From: Acidobacteriota bacterium
Lineage (GTDB): Bacteria; Acidobacteriota; Blastocatellia; Chloracidobacteriales; Chloracidobacteriaceae
DNA length: 64,000 nucleotides
Direction: 5' to 3'
Assembly: GCA_016208495.1 (NCBI GenBank)
Contig: JACQXX010000056.1
Coordinates: forward strand, 124,001-188,000
Under the pieces are notes generated by a model, which saw only the letters and a list, made by a program, of their open reading frames with translations, searched no databases and was not told the origin of the DNA. Both the position numbers and the translations under genes were made by a program. Positions 34,733 to 43,083 of this stretch are shown piece by piece; positions within the stretch are counted from its first letter, which is position 1; each line of letters starts with the position of its first letter.

Positions 34733-37276
34733 ATGCTGATTTCTGATGGCTTGACCGCTGAACTTCAAGCGCTTGCTGTTTCAATCACGGGGCTTGCAAA
34801 TGATGAAACACGCCGCCGATTGGCTTCACAACTGGTTTCGCGGTTGATGGTTGTGTATTTCATCCAGAAGAAAGGATTGCTTGACGGCAATCAAGAATAT
34901 CTTCGCCAGAAACTCAACCAACACAATCAGATAGGCCAGCGAGACAACTTTGTGGAGTTTTTCGAAACGCTGTGTTTTGACGGCCTTTCAACACCCGAAT
35001 CCAACTGGTCGCCAGAAACCTGGTTGAGATTGGGCAACGTGCCGTTTCTCCACACGGAGCTGTTTAGCAGGCCGTTATTCGAGACTTTTTACCGTCAACC
35101 GATTCAGATTCCGGATGCGATTTTTGAACGGCTTTTTGGGTTCTTTGATCAGTTTGAATGGCAGATGGCTGGAGACTGGTCAGAGAGTCCCTGGGTTGTG
35201 ACTCCGGATGTGCTGGGCTGGTTGTTAGAGCAACACATCAATCAAAAGCAGTTGGGGGCGTATTTCACCCGAGACGACACAACCCGCTATATCAGCCAAA
35301 CCACGATCATTCCGTTTCTGCTCGAACAGGTCCAAAAAGAGTTCCCAACCGCATTTGAACCCCACAGCCAGCTCTGGCAACTGCTTTCGTCACATCCAGA
35401 TCGCTATATCTATCCGGCAATCAAAAAAGGAATTCACCTCTCATTACCAAAGCCAGTTTCGGCAGGCATTGGTGATCCTTCGTTGCGCACACAGTGGAAT
35501 GAACCAGCCTTTTCCGACTATGCCTTGCTGACCGAAACCTGGCGCGAAGTCGTTGCCCGACGTCAGCGATATGGCGCGCTCCGAGCAAAACTGGAAACTG
35601 GCGCCATCCACGACATCAACCAGCTTATTACTGAAAACCTGAACCTTCATCAGTTTGCCGTGGATGCAATTGAGCACTGTCCAACGCCTGGATTCTTATT
35701 CGCCTTTTGGAAAGCACTGGAGCGGCTGACGATCCTTGATCCTACCTGTGGGGCCGGGGATTTTTTGCTGGCGGCACTCAAAACGCTGGCGCCGTTGTAT
35801 ACCGCCTGTTTCAGTCGGATGCAGACCTTTTTGGCTCATCTTCCGCCACCTGGACAGTCCACCGATTTTGAATATTTCAGTCATTTTGCGCTCGTTCAAA
35901 AAGTGGCTGAGTGTTTTCCCAGCCAACCGTACTTTGTTCTTTTTTCGATTGTGACCAGAAATCTTTTCGGCGTGGATATTCTGGAAGACGCCACCGAAGT
36001 TACTGGCCAGCGCATGTTTTTGAAGTTGCTTGCTCAGGTAAATGACATCACTGAAGCTGTGCGACTGGCCGATATCAGGTTGAATCTCCGAACTGGAAAT
36101 GCCCTGGTTGGATCAGTTACACCGGCATCAACTCCCGAAATTGATCAACCTGATCGTTTTCTCAAAGACCTCAACCACCAGAAACCGGTGCACTGGTTTA
36201 ATGAGTTTCCCGAAGTGTTTGCCTGTGGCGGGTTTGAGGTAATTCTGGGGAATCCGCCCTACGTCAAACTCAACAAGCACACGATTGACTATCAGCTATC
36301 TGGATTTACAACCCTCCCGTGCCAGGATTTGTATGCCTGTGTTCTCGAACGAGCCTATGGGCTTTTGAAAACTGGTGGTCGGTTGGGGGTGATTGTCCCG
36401 ATTTCAATGTTTGGTACGGATGGGTTTTCAACGCTCCAGGCCGAGACGTTACGGCAATTTCACCTTTTGTGGGTTGCCTGGTTTGCCAATCGTCCGGCAC
36501 AACTTTTTGATGGAGCACAAAAACGCCTGACAATTGTCCTTGGACGAAAAGGCGCGCAAACCGGGACGACCATTCATACCACGGCTTACATTCGCTGGTG
36601 GAAAGAAGAGCGGGAACATTTGTTTGAAACCCGGATTGGGTACGCCAGGCCAGCCAGTCCTTTTCAGGTTTTTGCGCAGGCACTTGAAAAACTCGGCAGT
36701 GATTTAGAAGTGAATCTGTTTCACAAGCTGGTATCGGCTTCATCTGGCAGGATGCGGGAAAGCCTGTCTCCGAATGGGGTTGAGCGGTGCTACTACACGC
36801 GGAAATTCGGTTATTTTCTTGCGTTTACCGACTTCATTCCACATATGATGGATCTGAAAACCAGGCAGAACCGGCGACCATCTGAATTAAAAGAGCTTCG
36901 TTTTCAATCAAAGGACACCTGTCTGGCAGCGATTGCGGTTTTGAGTTCATCAACCTTTTTCTGGTTTTGGAATGTCCTTTCAGATTGCCGAAATTTGAAC
37001 CGGCGTGACATCCTGGCCTTTCCCTTGAATGTTGCCAGTCTGCCATCTGACCTGAAAGAACCATTGAGCGAGCTGGGACGATGCTATCTGGATGCGCTCA
37101 AGGCAACTTCAACCACTATGCTCAAAAGTGGGCTTTCTGTCGAAACCTTTGAGTACAAAGCCTGTAAGCCAATTCTGGATGAAATTGATCGGCTTTTAGC
37201 CAACCAATTTGGTTTCACGGCTGAAGAACTCGATTTCATTCTCAACTATGATTTCAAGTACCGGATGACAAGGTGA
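34733..37276 (+). CDS. Eco57I-type N6-adenine DNA methyltransferase
   Basis: Motif I LDPTCGAGDFLLAA (near residue 335) binds AdoMet, and motif IV GNPPYVKLNKHT (near 506) is the catalytic NPPY of adenine-N6 methylases. N-terminal 200 residues (RLMVVYFIQKKGLLDG) match the helical start of Eco57I-like and related type II/BREX-like enzymes. I see no clear PD-(D/E)xK nuclease motif. At 847 residues it is shorter than PglX and longer than solitary Dam-type enzymes. No restriction subunit lies nearby, so it may be solitary or work with the flanking ligase and kinase. The last codons (ATG ACA AGG TGA) are in a heptamer array, which supplies the stop. Confidence 0.85.
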   Translation: MLISDGLTAELQALAVSITGLANDETRRRLASQLVSRLMVVYFIQKKGLLDGNQEYLRQKLNQHNQIGQRDNFVEFFETLCFDGLSTPESNWSPETWLRLGNVPFLHTELFSRPLFETFYRQPIQIPDAIFERLFGFFDQFEWQMAGDWSESPWVVTPDVLGWLLEQHINQKQLGAYFTRDDTTRYISQTTIIPFLLEQVQKEFPTAFEPHSQLWQLLSSHPDRYIYPAIKKGIHLSLPKPVSAGIGDPSLRTQWNEPAFSDYALLTETWREVVARRQRYGALRAKLETGAIHDINQLITENLNLHQFAVDAIEHCPTPGFLFAFWKALERLTILDPTCGAGDFLLAALKTLAPLYTACFSRMQTFLAHLPPPGQSTDFEYFSHFALVQKVAECFPSQPYFVLFSIVTRNLFGVDILEDATEVTGQRMFLKLLAQVNDITEAVRLADIRLNLRTGNALVGSVTPASTPEIDQPDRFLKDLNHQKPVHWFNEFPEVFACGGFEVILGNPPYVKLNKHTIDYQLSGFTTLPCQDLYACVLERAYGLLKTGGRLGVIVPISMFGTDGFSTLQAETLRQFHLLWVAWFANRPAQLFDGAQKRLTIVLGRKGAQTGTTIHTTAYIRWWKEEREHLFETRIGYARPASPFQVFAQALEKLGSDLEVNLFHKLVSASSGRMRESLSPNGVERCYYTRKFGYFLAFTDFIPHMMDLKTRQNRRPSELKELRFQSKDTCLAAIAVLSSSTFFWFWNVLSDCRNLNRRDILAFPLNVASLPSDLKEPLSELGRCYLDALKATSTTMLKSGLSVETFEYKACKPILDEIDRLLANQFGFTAEELDFILNYDFKYRMTR

Positions 37277-37340
37277 CAAGGGGACAGGGTGACAAAGGGA
37301 CAAGGGGACAGGGTGACAAGAGGACAGGGAGACAAGGGAA
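37266..37340 (+). repeat. GTGACAAGG-type array overlapping a gene end
   Basis: Imperfect units of gacaagg/gacaggg, mostly 7 nt apart, start within the last codons of the methyltransferase gene and run to 7 bp before the next start codon. The type is that of the array at 9301. Confidence 0.85.
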
Positions 37341-37346
37341 AGTACT

Positions 37347-37790
37347 ATGCAGGCAGTCATTTTGATTGGCATTCAGGCCACGGGAAAATCAACGTTTTAT
37401 CGCGAAAAGTTTTTCAATACCCATATCCGCATCAATCTGGATATGCTCAAAACCCGTCATCGTGAAACCATTCTGTTGCATGCCTGCCTTGAAGCAAAGC
37501 AACCCTTTGTGATTGACAACACCAATCCAACTCGTGCAGAACGAGCCAGATACATTACCTCGGCAAAGGAATTCGGCTTTTCAGTCGTTGGATATTTTTT
37601 CGAATCGAGGCTTCGGGATGCACTGGCTCGCAACCTTACTCGAACTGGAACTGCCCACATTCCAGAAAAGGGCATTGGCGGCACCGCCAGACGATTAGAA
37701 CTTCCCAGTTTGGCCGAAGGCTTTGATGAACTCTCTTTTGTCAGGATTGAAAACGGCGGGTTTGTGGTTGAACCGTGGAGAGATGGGTAG
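37347..37790 (+). CDS. PNK-like P-loop kinase
   Basis: The 147-residue protein starts with MQAVILIGIQATGKSTFYRE, a Walker A motif of GxxxxGKST type. VIDNTNPTRAERARYI matches the DNTN motif seen in polynucleotide kinase-like P-loop enzymes, and an arginine-rich lid is suggested by FFESRLRDALARNLTRTG. The family phosphorylates 5'-OH ends or related small substrates. Pairing with the upstream ligase would make sense in end-healing followed by sealing, which is an inference. It follows the methyltransferase gene after 70 bp, filled by the heptamer array. Confidence 0.78.
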   Translation: MQAVILIGIQATGKSTFYREKFFNTHIRINLDMLKTRHRETILLHACLEAKQPFVIDNTNPTRAERARYITSAKEFGFSVVGYFFESRLRDALARNLTRTGTAHIPEKGIGGTARRLELPSLAEGFDELSFVRIENGGFVVEPWRDG

Positions 37791-37824
37791 AGCTTGGGGC
37801 TGAAAATACCAGGGCTCAGGGCTT

Positions 37825-38199
37825 AGTATAAGTCCCCATAAATAGGGGATGAAATTCGACCACTCGCTAGCAGAAACATTGGTTTTCGCCCGGATGGGCG
37901 GTGGAAAATAGCCGGTGGCAAGTGTCGCTTTGGATACGCGGCCACCGGACAGAGCCGCCATCACGGGTTCGCGCCCGGATGGGCGCTGGAACAGGAGTCG
38001 TGAGCCAGCAGCCGAAACTTCGACGAAAACCGGGACCCAAACCAGCTTCCAGCGCCCATCCGGGCGCGAACCACTGCGGACCGAAGCTCCGGTGGTATGC
38101 CCAAAGCGGCAAACCACCGGCTATTGTCCGGCGCCCATCCGGGCGGAAGCCAATTGGGAATCACCGAAATTCCATCCCCCATTTATGAGGACTTGTACT
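37825..38199. mobile_element. 375-bp element with three nested inverted repeats
   Basis: Outer arms 37825-37858 and 38165-38199 (agtataagtccccataaata and its near complement) match in about 30 of 34 positions. Within lie further inverted pairs around four copies of the palindrome CGCCCGGATGGGCG (37887, 37972, 38053, 38132), themselves in opposite orientation in the two halves. Copies 2 and 3 extend to arms of about 27 bp. It is inserted into a GGGCTTA-type heptamer array. There is no coding capacity. It accounts for most of the 536-bp gap between the kinase and FadL genes. Confidence 0.85.
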
Positions 38200-38320
38200 T
38201 AGGGCTGAAGACTCGCAAGCTCGGGGCAATCGAAGGGATGAGGGATGAAATAAAACCAATTCTTCAGCCCTCAGCCCCAAGCCCTCAGCCCTGGTTTTCT
38301 CAGCCCTCTGTCTTCAGCCC
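38200..38320 (-). repeat. GGGCTGA-family interspersed repeat, copy 1
   Basis: gggctgaagactcgcaagct, then a conserved stretch (gggatgagggatgaaataaa), then CCCTCAG/CCCCAAG heptamers. Copies lie at 45140-45250 and, reversed, 58800-58990. Confidence 0.8.
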
Positions 38321-38326
38321 AATTGG

Positions 38327-39673
38327 TTACTTGCGCAGGCGCATCCCAAGGCTGATCATAATGCCATGTCCTCGGTAAGCTCCGCTAAATGCCGGGTTTA
38401 CTTGAGGTTCGACAATACGTTCACGGCCAATGAGACCAGCGATGCCAACATTGAACCATTGTCCAAAAAGCTTTTTGTAAATGGCGCCGCTGACATCAAT
38501 GCCACCAGTATTGATCAATCCAGGATTGATAAACTGATCACGGAATCCATCCGAGGTAAACGCCAACCCAAAATTGAGGCGGGTGGTGTCATTGACGGTG
38601 TAGATTGAGCCAAAACGCACGGAATGCACATTCTTGGCATTGATCGTCTGTGACAGGAGCGGCTGCCCGCTTTGCTCGCTTTTCACCACGACGGTTTCCA
38701 ATGCGTTTGGATAATCATAGAACCGATAGTCAGCCACGAAGGTGAAGTTCTTGGTGGCTTTGAACTGGACACCGCTTTCAACCACCTGAGGGAGTTTAAA
38801 CTGGGTTGTGATGTTGGTTGTGAACGGGATCAATTGCAGTCCTCCAGTGGTGGGGCGAGGAATGGCGGTTGTCAAATCACCCGTCATGTCATATTCACGT
38901 CGGCTTTTGTAGTTGAACCCAAAATTGACTTTCTCTGTTGGGCGAAGATGCACGCCAATGCTAAATCCAGGAGCGCCGATATCGGTCACATCCACCCGGC
39001 TATCCTGCACAATTCCAGCCCGTAACAGATCGGCGTTTGGGGCTTTGAGGTCAACAAACCCACGCCCGAAAATAAAACTACCGCCGACGGAGACATATTT
39101 GTTGAGTCGAGCCGCCGCACCAAAAGCCACATCGGTTGAACCGACCTTGGAATCAAAAAACAGGGCGCGTGAACCCAGGCTGTCTGGGTCTACGACTTTG
39201 CTTTGGAAGGCAAATACTGAATACACCCCAACGCCAAATGCATATTTGTGATTTCCGCTGGTGTAGGTCACTTCACCCGCCAGCCCTGGCGGATAGATCG
39301 TCGCATTGCTCTTGACGCCCTGGAGCGGCCCGGCGTTTCGCTCTCGTTCATATCGAAAATAGGCGCCTTGTAATTCACCCAGGAACCGCCAGCCACCTTT
39401 GCCGGAATCGCCGAGTTTTCCATCGGCTTCTTCGGTGTCATTGACTGAAATTTCGGTCATGCCCGCAATGTTGTTGCGGATAAACAAGTTATCTGGATCG
39501 GTTCGGGCATTTCCGGTACCGCTGGTACCGGCTGGATTACTCACCGGGTAGTTAATACCTTGAGCCAGGATCTGCTCACCTGTACCCAGGAAGAGCAGTA
39601 TTCCTAACCCCGCGAACAAGATCGAGAGTTTGATCTTGTTGTGCAACAGAAGAGGACAAAAAGTTGAATTCAT
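38327..39673 (-). CDS. OmpP1/FadL-family outer membrane protein
   Basis: From the ATG at 39673 (GGAG about 8 nt upstream) the 448-residue product has a signal peptide ending near EQILAQG. The mature N-terminus fits FadL (NARTDPDNLFIRNNIAGM, similar to the hatch). Repeated amphipathic beta strands end with the closing strand ISLGMRLRK. The family imports long-chain fatty acids or other hydrophobic compounds across the outer membrane. It is antisense to the flanking kinase and Thg1-like genes and is not part of their set. Confidence 0.82.
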   Translation of the reverse strand: MNSTFCPLLLHNKIKLSILFAGLGILLFLGTGEQILAQGINYPVSNPAGTSGTGNARTDPDNLFIRNNIAGMTEISVNDTEEADGKLGDSGKGGWRFLGELQGAYFRYERERNAGPLQGVKSNATIYPPGLAGEVTYTSGNHKYAFGVGVYSVFAFQSKVVDPDSLGSRALFFDSKVGSTDVAFGAAARLNKYVSVGGSFIFGRGFVDLKAPNADLLRAGIVQDSRVDVTDIGAPGFSIGVHLRPTEKVNFGFNYKSRREYDMTGDLTTAIPRPTTGGLQLIPFTTNITTQFKLPQVVESGVQFKATKNFTFVADYRFYDYPNALETVVVKSEQSGQPLLSQTINAKNVHSVRFGSIYTVNDTTRLNFGLAFTSDGFRDQFINPGLINTGGIDVSGAIYKKLFGQWFNVGIAGLIGRERIVEPQVNPAFSGAYRGHGIMISLGMRLRK

Positions 39674-39979
39674 TTTTTTTCTCCACGGAATGCAACACAA
39701 GGATTATGGCTAACTCCGTTCCTGGGAATAAAGGGGACAAACAGGCAGGAAGGATGTGTGGAAATCCCCTGACAGGAACAAGACACTGATATTAGAGCAA
39801 TGCGCATTCCACAAAAAGTCTATTTTTTGAGATTGAGAAGAAAGGAGGGTGACACCCAGAAGTTTGTTGAAGATAACCCTGAGAATGGTCGCGGTTCAAT
39901 CAACAAAGAGAGTACACTTTGAAGGTGAACGTGAGACAAATAAGGCAGTGGAAGTCAGAAAGATGAGGAATTTGAGCCA
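39674..39979. other. Intergenic region between divergent genes
   Basis: About 300 bp between the FadL and Thg1-like genes. No array, palindrome or gene was seen. Promoters for both genes should lie here. Confidence 0.45.
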
Positions 39980-40762
39980 ATGAAATTTGATGAGCTGGAT
40001 ACCAGGATGCGGGTTTTTGAAACAGCCCACGACCATTGCGTTTTGCCGGGACTGTTTATGGTCGCGCGATTGGATGGGCGGAATTTTACCCGTCTGACTC
40101 GCGAATTGTGTGATTTTGAAGCTCCGTTTGATGTGCGCTTTCGCGATATGATGACCGCCACGGTTGAGCATTTGATGCAGTGCGGCTTTCGCATTATTTA
40201 TGGCTACACCCAAAGCGACGAGATTTCATTGCTCTTTCATCGCGAAACCGATGTGTTTCAGCGCAAGCTTCGCAAGTACAACTCCGTGCTGGCTGGGGAA
40301 GCCAGCGCCAAATTCTCGATTTTGCTCGGGCAAATCGGATGTTTCGATTGCCGGGTCTCTCAACTCCCAGGGCTTGAGCAGGTGTATGATTATTTTCTCT
40401 GGCGGAGCGAAGATGCCCATCGCAACGCGCTCAACGGACATTGCTACTGGCTGTTGCGCAAAGAAGGACAAACTCCGGAAGCTGCCGCCAAAACTTTGTT
40501 TGGGATGTCAGTACCCGAAAAGAACGAACTCCTCTTTGAGCGCGGTGTGAATTTCAATGATATTCCCGCCTGGCAAAAGCGCGGTGTCGGAGTTCATTGG
40601 GAGACTTACCAAAAACAAGGCTTGAATCCAATCACCGGTGAACCAGCCCAGGCCGAGCGCCAGCGACTCAAAGTCGAACTGGATCTGCCTTTGAAAGACA
40701 ATTATATCAGGCTTTTGCAACGCTTAATTGCCGCCAGCGAAGGACCCAAAGAGCGGGTTTAA
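39980..40762 (+). CDS. Thg1-like 3'-5' polymerase (tRNA-His guanylyltransferase family)
   Basis: The 260-residue protein has the family signatures FMVARLDGRNFTRLT, with D32 for metal binding, and IYGYTQSDEISLLF, with D80 and E81 completing the catalytic set. Length and spacing match Thg1 and the bacterial Thg1-like proteins. Those add nucleotides to the 5' end in the reverse direction and repair 5'-truncated tRNAs rather than tRNA-His alone. GAGGAA lies about 9 nt before the ATG. It is 2.2 kb from the PNK-like kinase and in the same direction, with the FadL gene between on the other strand. Confidence 0.92.
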   Translation: MKFDELDTRMRVFETAHDHCVLPGLFMVARLDGRNFTRLTRELCDFEAPFDVRFRDMMTATVEHLMQCGFRIIYGYTQSDEISLLFHRETDVFQRKLRKYNSVLAGEASAKFSILLGQIGCFDCRVSQLPGLEQVYDYFLWRSEDAHRNALNGHCYWLLRKEGQTPEAAAKTLFGMSVPEKNELLFERGVNFNDIPAWQKRGVGVHWETYQKQGLNPITGEPAQAERQRLKVELDLPLKDNYIRLLQRLIAASEGPKERV

Positions 40763-40789
40763 TGTGACATCGCCAGGCAAAGCGAGATA

Positions 40790-40941
40790 CGCGCCAGGAT
40801 AAGAAACCTTGTGTCTTTTCCGTTGGTATTGAATGATACTGTCGTTGGGCCTGGGGCTCGTCCTGGCCGTGACCGTGGGCTTCGCACCACGGCTATTAAA
40901 CAACGACCCTGCGGGCCTCAAATCCTTATTCTGGCGCTTAT
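40790..40941 (+). mobile_element. Short element with GCGCCAGGATAAG ends and 15-bp flanking repeats
   Basis: gcgccaggataag near 40791 is mirrored by cttattctggcgc at 40926-40938. Flanking direct repeats aggcaaagcgagata (40775-40789 and 40943-40957) might be a target duplication. Inside, ccgtgg and ccacgg form a hairpin. The right half is repeated in reverse at 42906-42980. Then 8-nt units (gcgaaata) run to about 40980. Confidence 0.72.
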
Positions 40942-41013
40942 GAGGCAAAGCGAGATAGCGAAATAGCGAAATAGCGAGTCGTCAATCCAGGAGCGTGTGC
41001 ATCAAGTTACCAT

Positions 41014-41067
41014 CTTGTCACCTTGTCACCTTGTCACCTTGTCACCTTGTCACCTTGTCACTCTGTC
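41014..41067. repeat. (TCACCTTG)-type heptamer array touching the resB stop
   Basis: About seven CACCTTGT heptamers, the reverse complement of the 9301 type, end within 2 bp of the stop codon of resB. Confidence 0.9.
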
Positions 41068-41068
41068 A

Positions 41069-42688
41069 TCACTCAGCTTCGGGTTGTGGTTGCAGTGTGG
41101 TGGTTTTCCCTGTCAGGTAATTCGCCAGCCTGGTGAAGGTGCGTTCAAAGAGTGGGCGATTTCGGTTGGTATTTCCAGTAATGGAAATCAGGCTGGTGCC
41201 ATCCGGGCGTGATTCAACCAGAACCCAAACACGCTGGTGCGAGAAGAAAAACACCATCCACAGAAAGAGCGTCAGTAAGGCGGAGCCGATGTAGACGGTG
41301 TCTACGCCAGGGTCATACTGGACCTGAAGCACGTGGGCCCGAGAGACTTTTTCAAAATCCTTGAGCGCGGTCCGCACATTTCCCGCCAGTGTTCGATTCC
41401 CAACCGGTAAGTTCTCGACTTGTTTGGCCATTTCTTCGTTGAAAGCCAGCACCAGACTCGGTGCACCGCCCGATTCCGGGATCCATTCCAGTTCAGCCAC
41501 CGGGTTGTTGTAATCGCCTGACTGGGTGCCGACCTGCCCGTTGCTGAACATAAAATCCGGGTAAAAATCAGACAGGCGCAACGTCCCGACACCAGGAACT
41601 TTGGTCGCCTCACGGCTGATTTTGACTTCTTGGGGCGTGCCGCCAGTGGTTGGAGTCAGCGACAAGGTAACTTCGCGAGCGCTGGCGATATTGTCAAAGC
41701 TGGCCTGGAAGAACCGATACCCACGAAAATCAATCGGCGTGTTGAGGTGGATATGGCCGGCATAATTTTGGCCTTTATACTGAAACAGGACTTTCGTGTG
41801 CCAGTCGAGTGTGTTGGGAGCACTCAGATCGTTTTTCTTGGGATTGAGCAGGTCCTGTTGAATGTCCGTGCAGACCAGCGTGAAGGGCATTTCGAATTCA
41901 TCATCCGGAATGGCCGGATCCGGACTCTGGGTAATGAACCGATTGGTTGTATCGCCTGGCGCCAGCCGAATCACACCTTTGCGGCCAAGTTGTCCGCCAA
42001 TAAAAGCGCCAATAAAGATCGTGAGCAGGGCCACGTGAATAGCATACGGCATCAGCCGATTCCAAACTCCTCGCTCAGCCAGGATCGTCGTGCTCTTAGT
42101 ATGCGGATTTTCAGTGACATACAGCCGCATACTCGAAAGGTAACGGAGCGGTCCTTTCGCCCAACCAGGTAATAGAACATGCTCGAACGCATCTCTGATT
42201 TTATTGAGGTCAACCGATGCAGTCGGTACCACCACGGAGTCTTTCCAGGGTTGACGATTGATAAACGCCTGGTTGATTTTCAGAACCGGTTTTTTCACAT
42301 ACCGCCAGGCTGCCGGAAAATAATCAATCGAAGCCAAAATGATGTTCAAGCTCACCGTCAAGAGCAGCAGGTTAAACCACCAGGTGTGGTAAATGTCCAA
42401 AAACCCAAGAAAGGTATAGAGCGTTTTTTCAGCCGGCAACAGTTGTTGATAGTACTCGCGAAACCCACTTGTGCCTTTTTGAATGATAAAGGTCCCAATC
42501 GCCGTGGACAAAATCAGGATGGTGAGCAGGGTGACCCCAACTTTCACGGAACTGAGGAAATCAAGGAACACATCAATCGGGCTTTTCCCTGATGTTTTTT
42601 TGGTCTGGGCCTTTTTAGGCCCTTCCAGATCAAGCTGTGTTTCATTCGGATCGTCTACGGAAGGAAGCGTATCGGCTGGTGATGACAT
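41069..42688 (-). CDS. resB: ResB-like cytochrome c biogenesis protein
   Basis: The 539-residue protein has the ResB (Ccs1) layout: cytosolic start, a membrane helix pair beginning VKVGVTLLTILILSTAIGTF, a second helix in WWFNLLLLTVSLNIILAS, a large extracytoplasmic loop, and a last helix near VYIGSALLTLFLWMVFFFSH. Family members work with ResC/CcsA in the System II assembly of cytochrome c. No ResC/CcsA is found beside it. A high Ser/Thr/Lys N-terminal stretch is atypical but short. Function is well supported, partners missing. Confidence 0.9.
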   Translation of the reverse strand: MSSPADTLPSVDDPNETQLDLEGPKKAQTKKTSGKSPIDVFLDFLSSVKVGVTLLTILILSTAIGTFIIQKGTSGFREYYQQLLPAEKTLYTFLGFLDIYHTWWFNLLLLTVSLNIILASIDYFPAAWRYVKKPVLKINQAFINRQPWKDSVVVPTASVDLNKIRDAFEHVLLPGWAKGPLRYLSSMRLYVTENPHTKSTTILAERGVWNRLMPYAIHVALLTIFIGAFIGGQLGRKGVIRLAPGDTTNRFITQSPDPAIPDDEFEMPFTLVCTDIQQDLLNPKKNDLSAPNTLDWHTKVLFQYKGQNYAGHIHLNTPIDFRGYRFFQASFDNIASAREVTLSLTPTTGGTPQEVKISREATKVPGVGTLRLSDFYPDFMFSNGQVGTQSGDYNNPVAELEWIPESGGAPSLVLAFNEEMAKQVENLPVGNRTLAGNVRTALKDFEKVSRAHVLQVQYDPGVDTVYIGSALLTLFLWMVFFFSHQRVWVLVESRPDGTSLISITGNTNRNRPLFERTFTRLANYLTGKTTTLQPQPEAE

Positions 42689-42832
42689 AAGACAAATGAC
42701 CTGATGTAAAGTGATGAGAACGTGTCGAGATAGGACTTTCCACGCATTGGACGCACATTGAGGACCTGGGGAAATTTGATTATTGACGTCTGGAAGTCAG
42801 AAGATCAAGACAGATGTCCTATATGGTGGAAT

Positions 42833-43046
42833 GACAGGGTGACAGGGTGACCAGGTGACAGGGTGACCAGATGACAGGGTGACCAGGTGAACAAGGTGAC
42901 AGAACCTAAGCGCCAGGATAAGGATTTCAGGCCCGGAGGGTCGTCGTTTAATAGCCGTGGTGCGCAGCCCACGGTCTTATCGGATGACAGGGTGACCAGG
43001 TGACAGGATGACAGGGTGACCAGGTGACCAGGTGACAGGGTGATGA
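42833..43046. repeat. GGTGACA/GGTGACC array interrupted by an inserted repeat
   Basis: GGTGACAG and GGTGACC units surround 42906-42980, a sequence that is the reverse complement of about 40871-40941. Together these fill the gap between resB and the glycosyltransferase gene. The insertion lies inside the array. Confidence 0.85.
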
Positions 43047-43083
43047 CTTGCCACTCGTTTTGGTCTGACTATTCACTATTTCG

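Noticed and set aside
34733-37276. BREX PglX or a complete restriction-modification system
   Set aside because: The protein is too short for PglX, no other BREX or DISARM gene is present, and no nuclease motif or restriction subunit was seen.
37867-38202. Several frames in the nested inverted repeat region
   Set aside because: They are translations of the repeated palindrome CGCCCGGATGGGCG on both strands.
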